Below are positions 1 to 8,971 of a stretch of 64,000 nucleotides of DNA, piece by piece. Origin of the DNA: Novosphingobium sp. (GTDB taxonomy: Bacteria > Pseudomonadota > Alphaproteobacteria > Sphingomonadales > Sphingomonadaceae). The first letter of the stretch is position 1, and each line of letters begins with the position of its first letter. Position numbers and translations under genes: made by a program. The notes beneath the pieces were generated by a model that searched no databases, was not told where the DNA came from, and saw only the letters and a list, made by a program, of their open reading frames with translations. The stretch is from positions 23,025-87,024 of the forward strand of contig NZ_JAIEPN010000091.1 in assembly GCF_019748365.1 (NCBI RefSeq), read 5' to 3'.

Positions 1-584
1 GGGCGTTCGACGCATCGAACGTCCACACGCATCTGGGTTCCGTTTCGTCCGAGCAGGCTATGATGGTTGTCGAGAAATGGCGCGAGAGCGGCTTGCGGGT
101 CGGCTTTACCAACGGCTGCTTTGACATCGTCCATGCCGGACACATTGCCATCCTGCGCGAAGCACGGCGCCGGTGCGACCGGCTGGTTGTCGGCTTGAAC
201 TCCGACGCATCGGTCACACGCCTGAAGGGTCCGGGTCGGCCAGTGCAATCCGAAAGCTCGCGCGCCGCCGTGCTGGCGGCGATCGATGCCGTCGATCTCG
301 TGGTGCTTTTCGATGAGGACACTCCGCTGCGATTGATCACGATGCTTCGGCCAAGCGACCTGATCAAAGGCGCCGACTATTCCGAAGACGCCGTGGTGGG
401 CGCCAGGGAAGTGAAGGCCGACGGCGGGCGCGTTCACCTGATCGACCTGCTTGACGGACATTCCACGACGGCCGCGGTCCAACGCATCCTGGAAGGAAAG
501 AGGAAAGCAGCCGAAGGCGGACACCTTGCACGGGGTTTGGCCGAAGAATCCGCGCAGGCCCCGGACACGCAGGTGCTGCAATGA
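1..584 (+). CDS. hldE: HldE, nucleotidyltransferase end (5' truncated by window edge)
   Basis: This is the C-terminal part of the ADP-heptose synthase, which adenylylates D-glycero-beta-D-manno-heptose 1-phosphate to ADP-heptose in the cytoplasm. The reading frame is open to the left edge, so the ATG at 60 in the ORF track is internal. The visible part begins with a cytidylyltransferase-type signature ([15 protein letters not shown]) and contains the later [11 protein letters not shown] stretch typical of HldE. Whether the N-terminal sugar kinase domain is fused upstream cannot be seen; fusion is usual. The stop overlaps the hldD start as ATGA, so the two are translationally coupled. The tail after the domain is a poorly conserved Gly/Ala-rich extension. 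Confidence 0.9.
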   Translation, partial: AFDASNVHTHLGSVSSEQAMMVVEKWRESGLRVGFTNGCFDIVHAGHIAILREARRRCDRLVVGLNSDASVTRLKGPGRPVQSESSRAAVLAAIDAVDLVVLFDEDTPLRLITMLRPSDLIKGADYSEDAVVGAREVKADGGRVHLIDLLDGHSTTAAVQRILEGKRKAAEGGHLARGLAEESAQAPDTQVLQ

Positions 585-1552
585 TCCTCGTGACCGGCGG
601 AGCCGGGTTTATCGGCGCGAATGTGGCTGCCGCGCTGGACGGGACCGAGGTCATCGCGATCTGTGATCGCTTTGGCTGCGACGATCGATGGATGAACCTG
701 CGGCCTGTCACGGTCGATCGCTTCGTTTTCCCGGAAGAGATCGAGGATTTCCTCGATCAAGCTGGCGCGGAAATATCCGCAGTGGTCCACATGGGTGCGA
801 TCAGTGCCACGACCGAGCGTGACGTGGATCTGATCGTGCGCAACAATCTCCAGTTCAGCCTCAAGCTCTGGCAATTCTGTGCGCGGCGCCAAATCCCCTT
901 TATCTATGCTTCATCCGCGGCGACGTACGGCGATGGCCAGAACGGCTTTGATGACCGCAGCGATGATGCCTATCTCGGAAGCCTGCGCCCGCTCAACGCC
1001 TATGGCTGGAGCAAGCTGGCCTTTGACCGCCAGGTTCTGGCGATGATCCGCCGGGGCGAGCCCGCTCCCAGTCGGTGGGCAGGCCTCAAGTTCTTCAATG
1101 TCTATGGCCCTCGCGAACGTCACAAGGGTGCGATGCGGTCGGTGGTCACCGCCAACTTCGAGAAGCTTCGCGACGGGGAAGGCCTGAAGCTGTTTCGATC
1201 CGATCGGAGCGACTACACCGATGGCGGTCAGATGCGCGACTTCATCTTCGTCAACGACTGCGTGGCGGTCATCCAATGGATGCTGGCCAACGAGTTTGAA
1301 TCGGGCCTGTTCAACGTCGGCACCGGCAAGGCCCGGTCGTGGCTGGACCTTGGCAAGGCGATGTTTTCGGCACTCGGCCTGGAGCCCCGGATCGACTTCA
1401 TCGACATGCCGGCCAACCTGATCGGCCGCTATCAGTATTTCACCGAGGCGAAGATGGAGCGGCTTGCCGCGATCGGCGCGCCGGTCCCGGCGACGGACCT
1501 CACGGCAGGCGTTGCTGCGACGTATCGCTATCTTGCGGATGAGGGGGCGTGA
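581..1552 (+). CDS. hldD: ADP-L-glycero-D-manno-heptose 6-epimerase
   Basis: HldD epimerises ADP-D-glycero-D-manno-heptose to the L-glycero form, the activated heptose donor. The protein has 323 residues, normal for the family. It opens with the Rossmann NADP-binding motif [11 protein letters not shown] at about residues 5-15, has the SSAATYG strand at 111-117, and the extended-SDR catalytic pair Tyr141/Lys145 in YGWSK. It overlaps hldE by 4 bases and its TGA is nested in the GTG start of the next gene (GTGA). The tight coupling to capsule export genes suggests that the heptose goes into the exported polysaccharide. Confidence 0.95.
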   Translation: MILVTGGAGFIGANVAAALDGTEVIAICDRFGCDDRWMNLRPVTVDRFVFPEEIEDFLDQAGAEISAVVHMGAISATTERDVDLIVRNNLQFSLKLWQFCARRQIPFIYASSAATYGDGQNGFDDRSDDAYLGSLRPLNAYGWSKLAFDRQVLAMIRRGEPAPSRWAGLKFFNVYGPRERHKGAMRSVVTANFEKLRDGEGLKLFRSDRSDYTDGGQMRDFIFVNDCVAVIQWMLANEFESGLFNVGTGKARSWLDLGKAMFSALGLEPRIDFIDMPANLIGRYQYFTEAKMERLAAIGAPVPATDLTAGVAATYRYLADEGA

Positions 1553-2754
1553 CTCGAGCCCAATCAGGTCAACACCTGGCGGGCCGCGCGGGTCAATCTG
1601 GCCGCGGCGGGCTCCTGAATGGTTTCCGGGGCTATTTCGCCAAGCATTACGCGCGTGTGCTGTTCATGGCGGTGTTCGTGCTGCCCAGCCTGCTGGCTGC
1701 CATCTATCTGTCGCTGGTCGCGTCGGACCAGTACTATTCTGAAACGCGCTTTCTGGTCCGCTCGCTCGAGAAACCCGCCGCCCAAGGTGCAGCTGCCTAT
1801 CTTCAGGATTTTGGCATTCTGCGTGCAAGTGATGATGCCTTCGCGATCCAGGAATACGTCCGTTCGCGCGATCTGATGCATGCTGTCATGGCTGAGATCG
1901 ATCTGCGCAAGGTATGGAACCCGCCCGGGGCCGACTTCTACAGCCGTTACGGCAGCATTCTGTTCCCCGACAGCGACGAGGCGCTCTACCGCCACTTCTT
2001 GCGCAATGTCACGGTCGAGAAAAACCTCGAAACCGGCATCACGACAGTGCGTGTCTATGCTTACAGTGCGAAGGACGCACAGGCGATTGCCAAGATCATT
2101 CTGGCCAGGAGCGAAGGCCAGGTGAACGCCATGAACGTCCGAGCCCGATCCGACAGCCTGACGGTTGCCGAGCGCGCGAGCCAGGACGCCGCACAGAAAC
2201 TGCTTGCCGCCAATGTCGCGTTGACGCAGCAGCGGCAACGATCGAGCGAGATCGACCCGAAGCGTGAAGCCGGAGCGGCGGTGGAAAGAAACTCCACCCT
2301 TGAGGGTGAAATCGCCAGCCTGGAAGTTACGCTTCAGACCATGCGGGCACGGGCTCCTGCAAATCCGGCGATCCCGGCGATGGTCCAACGGCTCAACGCG
2401 CTCAAGGCCGAGGCGGCCACCCAGCGCCAGGCGCTGACCGGATCTCAGACAGCCGCCGCCAGCCCGATGCAGGGCCTTGCCGGCAAGCTGGATGAGATGA
2501 ACCGGCTCGAGGCCGAAGCGGAAATTGCCGAACGGACCTACGAGGATGCACGCAAGCAGCTTGCCAATGCGCAGGAAGAATTTGCCCGGCAGCAGGTTTT
2601 TGTCGAAGAGGTGGCCGCGCCGAGCCTGCCGGACGTTCCGCTCGAGCCTCGCCGCTGGCGCTATTTCTTCACGGTGACGTTGCTTGCGTTCTGGACCTTC
2701 CTGATCCTCTACCTGCTTGTGTCAGGTAGTCGTGAACACCTGAACTTGCACTGA
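1549..2754 (+). CDS. KpsE-like capsule export inner-membrane protein (copy 1)
   Basis: This is a polysaccharide co-polymerase type 3 (Wzz-fold) protein, which in group 2/3 capsule systems bridges the KpsMT ABC transporter and the outer-membrane channel. It starts at GTG 1549, overlapping the hldD stop. Of 401 residues, about 30-55 form a first membrane helix (VLFMAVFVLPSLLAAIYLSL) and the C-terminus holds a second (FFTVTLLAFWTFLILYLLVS). Between them lies a long periplasmic part with coiled-coil stretches at about 195-350. The proline-rich segment before TM2 (SLPDVPLEPRRW) is typical. A paralogue lies two genes downstream (3553-4725), which is unusual. Confidence 0.88.
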   Translation: MTRAQSGQHLAGRAGQSGRGGLLNGFRGYFAKHYARVLFMAVFVLPSLLAAIYLSLVASDQYYSETRFLVRSLEKPAAQGAAAYLQDFGILRASDDAFAIQEYVRSRDLMHAVMAEIDLRKVWNPPGADFYSRYGSILFPDSDEALYRHFLRNVTVEKNLETGITTVRVYAYSAKDAQAIAKIILARSEGQVNAMNVRARSDSLTVAERASQDAAQKLLAANVALTQQRQRSSEIDPKREAGAAVERNSTLEGEIASLEVTLQTMRARAPANPAIPAMVQRLNALKAEAATQRQALTGSQTAAASPMQGLAGKLDEMNRLEAEAEIAERTYEDARKQLANAQEEFARQQVFVEEVAAPSLPDVPLEPRRWRYFFTVTLLAFWTFLILYLLVSGSREHLNLH

Positions 2755-2761
2755 AACGAAG

Positions 2762-3544
2762 ATGCCGATCCGGTTTCCCCGCCTTCGCAAGAAAGCTCGC
2801 GTGATCAACGCCTTGCTGATCCGCGAACTGATGGCCCGGTTTGGGCACCACAACATCGGCTTCATGTGGCAGATCATCGAGCCGCTGATGCTGACCCTGG
2901 GCGTGATGATTTCGTGGTCGTTCATCTACGGCGACCGCAATCACGGCGTGCGCGTCATCCCGCTGGTGCTTACCGGCTATACCTTCCTGACCTTGTGGCG
3001 GCACATGATCGCACGCCTGACCCATACGTTCCGCCATGGTTCAGGCCTGCTGTTTCACCGCGACGTTCGACCGGCCGACATTCTCGTCGCGCGGGGCCTG
3101 CTGGAATCGATCGGGACCTTGATATCCTTCTTCGTTGCCTACATCCCGCTCAGCCTGCTCGATGTGATCGAGCCGGTCGATGACTATCTCGTCCTGCTTG
3201 GCGCCTGGACCCTGATGGCCTTCTTCTCGTTCGGCGTTGCGCTCGTCATCACGGCATTGGCCCACTTTTCGGACGCGTTCGAACGGATCGTTCAGCCGAT
3301 CATGTACCTGATCCTGCCGCTGACCGGCGTGTTCTACATGGTCTACTGGCTCCCACCAGCGGCCCAGTCGATCGTCAACTGGTCCCCCCTGGTGAATGCC
3401 AGCGAGATGTTCCGCGCAGGCTACTTCGGGTCTGGCCTGCCGACCACCTGGAATGCAGCTTACGTGCTGCTCTGTGCGATTGCCGTCAATGCGGTAGGCT
3501 GGGTTCTTGCGCTGAAGGCCCAGCAGCATATCGAGCTGGAATAG
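2762..3544 (+). CDS. kpsM: KpsM-like capsule ABC transporter permease
   Basis: This is the inner-membrane permease of an ABC-2 type polysaccharide exporter, pairing with the KpsT-like ATPase at 4718. It has 260 residues with about six hydrophobic helices, starting after a cytoplasmic amphipathic N-terminus (VINALLIRELMARFGHHNIGFMW). That N-terminal pattern, with RE..RFG..NIG and W.IIEP, is characteristic of the KpsM/Wzm group. It begins 7 bases after the KpsE-like gene. The natural substrate is presumably a lipid-linked capsular glycan; its structure cannot be read from this protein. Confidence 0.93.
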   Translation: MPIRFPRLRKKARVINALLIRELMARFGHHNIGFMWQIIEPLMLTLGVMISWSFIYGDRNHGVRVIPLVLTGYTFLTLWRHMIARLTHTFRHGSGLLFHRDVRPADILVARGLLESIGTLISFFVAYIPLSLLDVIEPVDDYLVLLGAWTLMAFFSFGVALVITALAHFSDAFERIVQPIMYLILPLTGVFYMVYWLPPAAQSIVNWSPLVNASEMFRAGYFGSGLPTTWNAAYVLLCAIAVNAVGWVLALKAQQHIELE

Positions 3545-3552
3545 AGAACCGC

Positions 3553-4725
3553 GTGATGCAAGGCCAGCCCGAGATCGACAATGCACCGCGCCAGCAGCTT
3601 GTTCTGCTGAACAGTGTGGCCGATGGCGAAACCCACGCGATCAGCCCGCTGCATCGCCGCGATCTTGTCCTGCTGGCGCTGCTCGGGCTCGTTGCCATGA
3701 TCGCCGTGCTCTACAACTTCGTGATCGCGACACCGCGCTATGCCTCGGAGATGAGCTTCGTGGTGCGGACGCTTGATCGCTCGCACCAGCGGTTCAGCTT
3801 CCTCAATGTTGGCAGTGGCGGCAGCGGGGACGATGACAGTCATGCGATCGTCGCCTACATCGAATCGCGCGATATGCTCGCGTCGATCAACGCCGACCAG
3901 TTCGTCTCGCGGATATTCAGTGCCGAGGGCGTCGATGCCTTTTCCGCATTCCCGTCATGGCTGGCCGGGGCAGGCGAGGAACGCTTCTTCAAGCACGTTC
4001 AGGACTACATCAATGTCAGGTTCGACGCCGGTACCGGCATAACGTCGGTTTCGGTGCAGGCCTTTACCGCAAGCGATGCGAAACGTCTGGCCGAGCGTCT
4101 GCTCGCGGCTGCCGAAGCGAAGGTGAACCAGCTCAACGCGCGCGCGCACGATGCCATGGTGTCCTCGGCCGAGGCTGAATACAAAGCAGCCGACGCAGAC
4201 CTTGGTGCCCAGTTGGCTGAACTGGCCGCAGTTCAGCGCCGGACCGGGGTGATCGAACCCGGGCTGGAAGCGGGCGCCGCGATCGGGGTCAGCTCGGATT
4301 CTGCCAGTGCGCTCTCGCAGATCAATGTCGAGCTGGCCAACACGATCCGGGTCGCGCCGCGCAGCCCATTGATCCAACAGTTGCAGACCCGCCGCGCCGC
4401 GATCCTCGCAGATCTTGGTCGGCAACTTGCCGCCCGAAGCGGTGACAAGGGCTCGTTGGCCGAGCGCATCGGGCCCTATATGGCAGTATCGGTCCGGTTG
4501 AATGTTGCCGAGAAGCGTCTGCTGGGCGCCAGCCTCGCGCTCACCAATGCCCGCAACACCGCCAGTAGCAACAGAATCTACATCGAATGGATCTCGCGCC
4601 CCGGCAGCCCTGACATTCCGGCGTACCCTCGAAAGTGGTTCAACCTCCTTGCCGTGGTGCTGGTGGCAGCCGGTCTGCTCTGGATCGTCAGGAGCCTTTC
4701 GGATCTGGTGATGGCCGATGACTGA
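3553..4725 (+). CDS. KpsE-like capsule export inner-membrane protein (copy 2)
   Basis: This is the second Wzz/KpsE-type co-polymerase in the operon, with 390 residues. It begins at GTG 3553 directly followed by ATG 3556; either can serve as start. It has a TM helix at about 37-57 (LVLLALLGLVAMIAVLYNFV), a periplasmic region with coiled-coil stretches, a pre-TM proline segment (SPDIPAYPRKW) and a C-terminal TM. The alignable blocks with copy 1 (TPRYASEMSFVVR against SDQYYSETRFLVR; the GIT-V motif; N.LNARAHD against NAMNVRARSD) show that they are paralogues but quite diverged. Its last 8 bases overlap the kpsT start (ATGACTGA). Confidence 0.87.
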   Translation: MMQGQPEIDNAPRQQLVLLNSVADGETHAISPLHRRDLVLLALLGLVAMIAVLYNFVIATPRYASEMSFVVRTLDRSHQRFSFLNVGSGGSGDDDSHAIVAYIESRDMLASINADQFVSRIFSAEGVDAFSAFPSWLAGAGEERFFKHVQDYINVRFDAGTGITSVSVQAFTASDAKRLAERLLAAAEAKVNQLNARAHDAMVSSAEAEYKAADADLGAQLAELAAVQRRTGVIEPGLEAGAAIGVSSDSASALSQINVELANTIRVAPRSPLIQQLQTRRAAILADLGRQLAARSGDKGSLAERIGPYMAVSVRLNVAEKRLLGASLALTNARNTASSNRIYIEWISRPGSPDIPAYPRKWFNLLAVVLVAAGLLWIVRSLSDLVMADD

Positions 4726-5431
4726 AACCTTGCCTGACATCATGCCGGCCCATGTCCCGGAGGGCCGCTCATCGCCGCGCAGACGGATTGCCGCGCAAGG
4801 CATATCCAAGGTCTATCAGACCCCGACTGGCCCCAAGCAGGTCCTGTCCGGCATCGATTTCTCGATCGGACCCGGCCAGAAACTGGCCGTCCTGGGCCGC
4901 AACGGCGCCGGCAAGTCGACCCTGGTCAAGATCATCGGCGGCGTCGAACGGCCAACCGGGGGACGCATTGTTCGCGGCATGTCGATGTCATGGCCGCTCG
5001 CATTCGGCGGCGGCTTCGAGGCAGCGATGACCGGTTATGACAACATCCGCTTTATCGCGCGGGTCTATGATCAGCCGTTCAAGGACATGATCGAACGGGT
5101 CGATGATTTTGCCGAGCTGGGCCAGAATTTGCTCTTGCCGGTCAAGTACTACTCATCCGGCATGCGGGCCCGCCTCGCTTTTGCGCTGACACTCGCGATC
5201 GATTTCGATTGCTATCTGATCGATGAAGTCATCGCGGTTGGCGATCAGCGCTTTCATCAAAGGTGTCACGACGCGCTTTTCCGCGATCGTGCCGGTGCTG
5301 CGATGATCCTGGTCAGTCACGATATCGGGATCATCCGGGAATACTGCGATACGGCACTGGTGCTGAAGGGTGGCTATGGCAGGACTTTCACCGATCTGGA
5401 GTTGGCGATCAGTATCTATGCAACGCTGTGA
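4718..5431 (+). CDS. kpsT: KpsT-like capsule ABC transporter ATP-binding protein
   Basis: This is the ATPase that powers the KpsM permease. It has 237 residues: Walker A GRNGAGKST at 60-68, an ABC signature of the capsule type (YSSGMRARLAFAL), and Walker B LIDEVIAVGD. The short protein, the degenerate signature SSGMRARL and the IDEV-A-GD Walker B are typical of KpsT/Wzt-N without a carbohydrate-binding C-terminal domain, so substrate choice probably does not depend on a Wzt-type lectin domain. It overlaps the upstream KpsE-like gene by 8 bases and the downstream lipoprotein gene by 14. Confidence 0.95.
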   Translation: MTETLPDIMPAHVPEGRSSPRRRIAAQGISKVYQTPTGPKQVLSGIDFSIGPGQKLAVLGRNGAGKSTLVKIIGGVERPTGGRIVRGMSMSWPLAFGGGFEAAMTGYDNIRFIARVYDQPFKDMIERVDDFAELGQNLLLPVKYYSSGMRARLAFALTLAIDFDCYLIDEVIAVGDQRFHQRCHDALFRDRAGAAMILVSHDIGIIREYCDTALVLKGGYGRTFTDLELAISIYATL

Positions 5432-6569
5432 AATCACCGTCCCGGCTGTCCCGGCCTGGCCGCGACAATGGCGCACGCTGGCATTGGCTGTGCTGGCGGC
5501 TCTGTCGCTTGCGGGCTGCGCCACCTTGCCGCAGGCGGGACCAACCGGGCGGCGGATCATCTCGGCCGGGGCCAAAGGCGATTTTGCGGTGGTGGAGGTG
5601 ACCGGCGTCAGCGCCTTGCCCCAGGCCGAAACCTTGCCTCGGTTCACGGCGCTTCCTCCGTCGTGGCGCACGTCGGTCGGCCAGCTTGCGCCTGGCGACA
5701 CCGTGAGCGTCATCTTCTACGAGGTCGGCGTGCGGATCTTTTCCGGCGGCTCGTCCGGCCAGGGCGGCGCTTTCGATCCGGCGGCCAAGGGCGAGAAGGT
5801 CGGCCCGATCGAAATCGACCAGGGCGGTCGCATAACGCTGCCCTATGTCGGCACGCTTGCGGCAGCGGGGCGAACGCCCGCGCAACTCGCGCGGGACATC
5901 GAGGAACAGCTGCGCGGCAAATCGGAATACCCGCAGGCGGTTGTCCAGCTCGACGCTGCGAACGGCAGCGCGGTGATCGTCGGCGGAGAAGTCGCGAACC
6001 CCGGGCGGGTCCGCCTGACCGCCGCGCATGAGCGCCTGCTCGACATCATTGCCTTGTCAGGCGGGCACCGGGGCGAAACCGGCGACCTGCTGCTGCGGGT
6101 GATGCGCGGGGATGCGGTGAGCGAAGGACCGGTCGATGCGCTGAGCTTCAACAATATTGGCGGGATGCCGATGGAGCCGGGCGATCGGATCGATGTGGTC
6201 CGGACGCGGCGCGGTTTCTCGGTGCTGGGCAGCGCCAACAAGGTCAACCGCTATCCGCTGCCGCTCCGTTCCACCTCGCTTGCCGAAGGGCTGGCCCTGG
6301 CCGGAGGGGCGAACGAAAACGTCGCCAATCCGGCAGCGGTCTTCGTGTTCCGCTATGTCAGACCGTCCCCGGACGCGCCCGAGCAGCCGGTGGTCTATCA
6401 CATCAACATGCTGAAGCCGGTCTCGTACCTGCTCGCCCAGAAGTTCGATCTGCAGAACAAGGACGTCGTCTACATCGCCGGCGCCGAAGCCAACCAACCC
6501 GGCAAGCTCCTGCAGATGATCGGGCAGGTATTCACCCCGCTGGTTATCGCCCGACAGATCACGAATTGA
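5418..6569 (+). CDS. KpsD/Wza-like polysaccharide export outer-membrane lipoprotein
   Basis: This is the outer-membrane polysaccharide export channel of the capsule system. The ORF track starts at 5370, inside kpsT. ATG 5418 is preferred because it yields a compact signal peptide ending in the lipobox LAGC with Cys34 as the lipidation site. Length is then 383 residues. The poly-export domain follows (PGDTVSVIFYEVG, then GRITLPYVGTLAAAGRTPAQLA), and later segments (AVIVGGEVANPGRVRLT and FSVLGSANKVNRYPLP) look like two SLBB-type beta-grasp repeats. The C-terminus ends in a short hydrophobic stretch. Closest in type to the KpsD/BexD/CtrA group. Confidence 0.88.
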   Translation: MQRCEITVPAVPAWPRQWRTLALAVLAALSLAGCATLPQAGPTGRRIISAGAKGDFAVVEVTGVSALPQAETLPRFTALPPSWRTSVGQLAPGDTVSVIFYEVGVRIFSGGSSGQGGAFDPAAKGEKVGPIEIDQGGRITLPYVGTLAAAGRTPAQLARDIEEQLRGKSEYPQAVVQLDAANGSAVIVGGEVANPGRVRLTAAHERLLDIIALSGGHRGETGDLLLRVMRGDAVSEGPVDALSFNNIGGMPMEPGDRIDVVRTRRGFSVLGSANKVNRYPLPLRSTSLAEGLALAGGANENVANPAAVFVFRYVRPSPDAPEQPVVYHINMLKPVSYLLAQKFDLQNKDVVYIAGAEANQPGKLLQMIGQVFTPLVIARQITN

Positions 6570-6594
6570 CGCCAAGCACACGAGGAGTCAGCAA

Positions 6595-7620
6595 TTGCCT
6601 ATTGAGAACGAAGAAATTCGCAACGCCTTGCGCCAGTTTGCGCAGAGTATCGATCCGAGTAACGGGAACCCGAACACCGAACCGTTGTGGGAACTGATCC
6701 GCGACATCGGCATGGTCAAGCTTAACGTGAAGAATCTAGGCTATGACATCGCACGAGCCTTGTCGGACAGCCAGATCGCCAAAGTTCCGGCATCCCCGCA
6801 GCCGGTCAAACTGGGCTGGCGGGCTTCGACGCAAGCAGACATCGAGAGCGATTGGGCCGCATTCTGGTGCCACGAGCTGGGAATCAAGCCGCTCTATCAC
6901 CGGAAACTCTGGGAACTGCCTTACGTTCTCCACAATTTGTGGGTCCACGGCATGATTGCGCCCGGCAAGCGCGGGCTCGGTTTCGGTTGCGGCGAAGAAG
7001 CCATACCCAGCTATCTGGCGAGCAAGGGCGTGGACGTCGTAGCTACCGACCTGCCGGCGGATCATGCCAGCGCCCAGGGTTGGCGACAGACAGCACAGCA
7101 TACCGACAGTCTGGAGAAAATCTGGCGGCCGCACCTTGTATCCAAGGCTCTGTTCGACCGGCATGTCAGCCTTGAATTTGTCGACATGAACGCAATCCCG
7201 GAACACTTGCGCGATTTTGACTTCTGCTGGTCGATTTGCGCAATCGAGCATGTCGGATCGATCGAACTTGGTCTCAAGGTGGTTGAGAATAGCCTTGCGA
7301 CGCTCAAGGCAGGTGGGATCACGGTTCACACTACCGAATTCAATTTCATGCCGGGGCCGACCATTGACAATTGGGGTACAGTCCTGTTCCAGCAGCAACA
7401 TTTCGAGGACTTGGCCCGTCGGTTGATTTCGGCAGGACACCGCGCAGAACCGATCAGTTTCGATGTCGGCGACGGCCCTCTTGATCGCTTCGTCGATTTA
7501 CCTCCGTTCGGGGTATATCCTTGGGTCAATGAACCAAAGGATGAGTTCCCCGCGCACCTCAAACTGTCGATTGATGGCTTTCCCAGCACTTGCTACGGCG
7601 TCGTCGTGGAAAAGGGTTAA
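6595..7620 (+). CDS. Class I SAM-dependent methyltransferase-like protein of the capsule cluster
   Basis: The start is TTG 6595, supported by a GAGGAG ribosome binding site 8 bases upstream. The 341-residue protein has a helical N-terminal part (about 1-60), then a Rossmann-like core: GKRGLGFGCGEEAIPSYLA resembles motif I, VDVVATDLP motif II, and FDFCWSICAIEHVGSIELGL the motif following the acidic strand. These are the hallmarks of SAM methyltransferases, though motif I departs from GxGxG. It follows the export genes by 25 bases and may modify the exported glycan. Base composition here looks lower in GC than the flanking genes, as often seen in capsule-specific genes. The substrate is unknown. 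Confidence 0.65.
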   Translation: MPIENEEIRNALRQFAQSIDPSNGNPNTEPLWELIRDIGMVKLNVKNLGYDIARALSDSQIAKVPASPQPVKLGWRASTQADIESDWAAFWCHELGIKPLYHRKLWELPYVLHNLWVHGMIAPGKRGLGFGCGEEAIPSYLASKGVDVVATDLPADHASAQGWRQTAQHTDSLEKIWRPHLVSKALFDRHVSLEFVDMNAIPEHLRDFDFCWSICAIEHVGSIELGLKVVENSLATLKAGGITVHTTEFNFMPGPTIDNWGTVLFQQQHFEDLARRLISAGHRAEPISFDVGDGPLDRFVDLPPFGVYPWVNEPKDEFPAHLKLSIDGFPSTCYGVVVEKG

Positions 7621-7661
7621 AAGCCCGGGAAACTATATTCCTTGATTCAATACTTTACCGA

Positions 7662-8744
7662 TTACGGCTTAGTCTTTGGGCTAAGACTTAAAGCGGTAAG
7701 GCAGAATCTTCCAGATATTGCACCACTGCAGATGAACGTTCGAATTTCTATAGGTTGGTATTGATCCTGAATCTCAAAGTCGAAGGTAAGGCGGTAACTG
7801 CCGCCTCCTTCGATTTGAAACTGGTGGTCAACCTTGGCTTCGCGATCCGCCAACAAATCGATCCGGAAGCTGTTGGCGGGCACGTTCCCGTCGGCAAAGA
7901 ACTCGATGCTTGCTTCCCAGTGCCCCGCCGGGAAATTGAAGTAGGGACCAAATGTCAGGCATCGCGCCGGGCCCACCAGTTCGATCGGCCCAGTCATGGG
8001 CAAATGCGGCGGCTTGCCATCAACAAGGACGGCAACCGGAAGGTTGAAGCGCTCTTGTTGGCGAGTCATGGTCAGAGAGTAGATGCGGTCGAGCTGCGCC
8101 AACGTGCCCTCATCCCTGTCGTCACCGACAAATGCACCATGACTGAAATGCTCGCAGAGAAGTGCCTCCAGTGGTCGATCAAGGGCCCGATCACGGATCA
8201 TCGCAGTGAGCGCGTCATGGGCAACGCCCAATACGGCTGCAATCTTCTGGGCGAGCTGGCCAGCTGGCGCGTCGAATTCGGGTCGGATGATGATGGCGCG
8301 CTCTATGGCTGAAATCGCGATCGATCCGATTTGCGCGCGACTGATTGAGCGTGCCGCATCAAGCAACGCCAGATCTCGCGCCGAAATGAAATCGCGGCAG
8401 GCCTCGGCAAATCCCTGATCTACGACGACGACGGGAAATCGTTCAGCCGTCGCATAACGTACTATGGAATCATCGGGGACTTCCGAAAGAAGCAGCTTCG
8501 GCTCGATGCTCGCACCGGCCAGGCGCCTGACAGTCTCCTCAGACATGGAGTTGAACGGGATCACCTCGCACGAGCCATAGGCGCGCTGCATGAGGTCTCG
8601 AGCGAAGTCGGCGGCGAGGTAGGTGAGCGAAGTGGGCAGGCCGCAGATCAGTCCGAAGTGCTCTGGCCCGGCAGGCAGCGGCGCCAGTGCGGTCGACTTG
8701 CGCCGGCGCCGGGGAGCGGGAGCCGCGCCGTGGTCAGCCGTCAT
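7662..8744 (-). CDS. Unassigned protein with C-terminal beta-sandwich-like domain
   Basis: I do not recognise a named family. ATG 8744 is preferred over GTG 8804, giving 360 residues; neither has a clear ribosome binding site. A basic, Ala/Pro-rich N-terminus is followed by an alpha/beta part beginning FGLICGLPTSLTYLAADFA, faintly like the 5'-PSB loop of sulfotransferases (GLPxSxT) but lacking the expected glycine. The last ~110 residues (GPYFNFPAGHWEASIEFF ... RIDLLAD ... GGSYRLTFDFEIQ) read as an all-beta, jelly-roll-like module of the kind often attached to glycan-handling enzymes. It is convergent with the methyltransferase gene and shares its lower GC, so it probably belongs to the capsule locus. 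Function unknown. Confidence 0.6.
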   Translation of the reverse strand: MTADHGAAPAPRRRRKSTALAPLPAGPEHFGLICGLPTSLTYLAADFARDLMQRAYGSCEVIPFNSMSEETVRRLAGASIEPKLLLSEVPDDSIVRYATAERFPVVVVDQGFAEACRDFISARDLALLDAARSISRAQIGSIAISAIERAIIIRPEFDAPAGQLAQKIAAVLGVAHDALTAMIRDRALDRPLEALLCEHFSHGAFVGDDRDEGTLAQLDRIYSLTMTRQQERFNLPVAVLVDGKPPHLPMTGPIELVGPARCLTFGPYFNFPAGHWEASIEFFADGNVPANSFRIDLLADREAKVDHQFQIEGGGSYRLTFDFEIQDQYQPIEIRTFICSGAISGRFCLTALSLSPKTKP

Positions 8745-8889
8745 CGCAGCGCCGCCAGGGCACACAGAGCAACCGCCGCGGGGCAAACCGCCGGCGTTGC
8801 GCACCGGGCAGACGGCAGTGTTCGAATCACCGGCAGGCTTGTCACAAGATGTGGTCCGCTTCGGGCCAAGGCGTTGAAATGGCGATGCT

Positions 8890-8919
8890 GCTATAGCCAG
8901 CCGGGGCAGGACTGTTCAA
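8890..8919 (-). promoter_or_regulatory. Candidate sigma-70 promoter for the unassigned gene at 7662-8744
   Basis: On the minus strand, TTGAAC and TATAGC are separated by 18 bases in the 227-base gap between the isomerase stop and the unassigned gene. The hexamers are fair matches to the primary-sigma consensus. The position is about 145 bases ahead of ATG 8744. I see nothing else in this gap. Confidence 0.4.
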
Positions 8920-8971
8920 TCCGCATGTGCACATTCGCGCGGTCCGAGCCGTGCCGTGTGCAGATGCTAGT

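Noticed and set aside
6210-6245. Possible fusion or frameshift in the KpsD-like gene
   Set aside because: The frame stays open and the poly-export and SLBB-like segments follow in the normal order to the stop at 6569.
7643-7652. GATTCAAT half-site resembling the LacI operator
   Set aside because: Only one half-site is present, with no symmetric partner, and it lies between two convergent genes rather than at a promoter.
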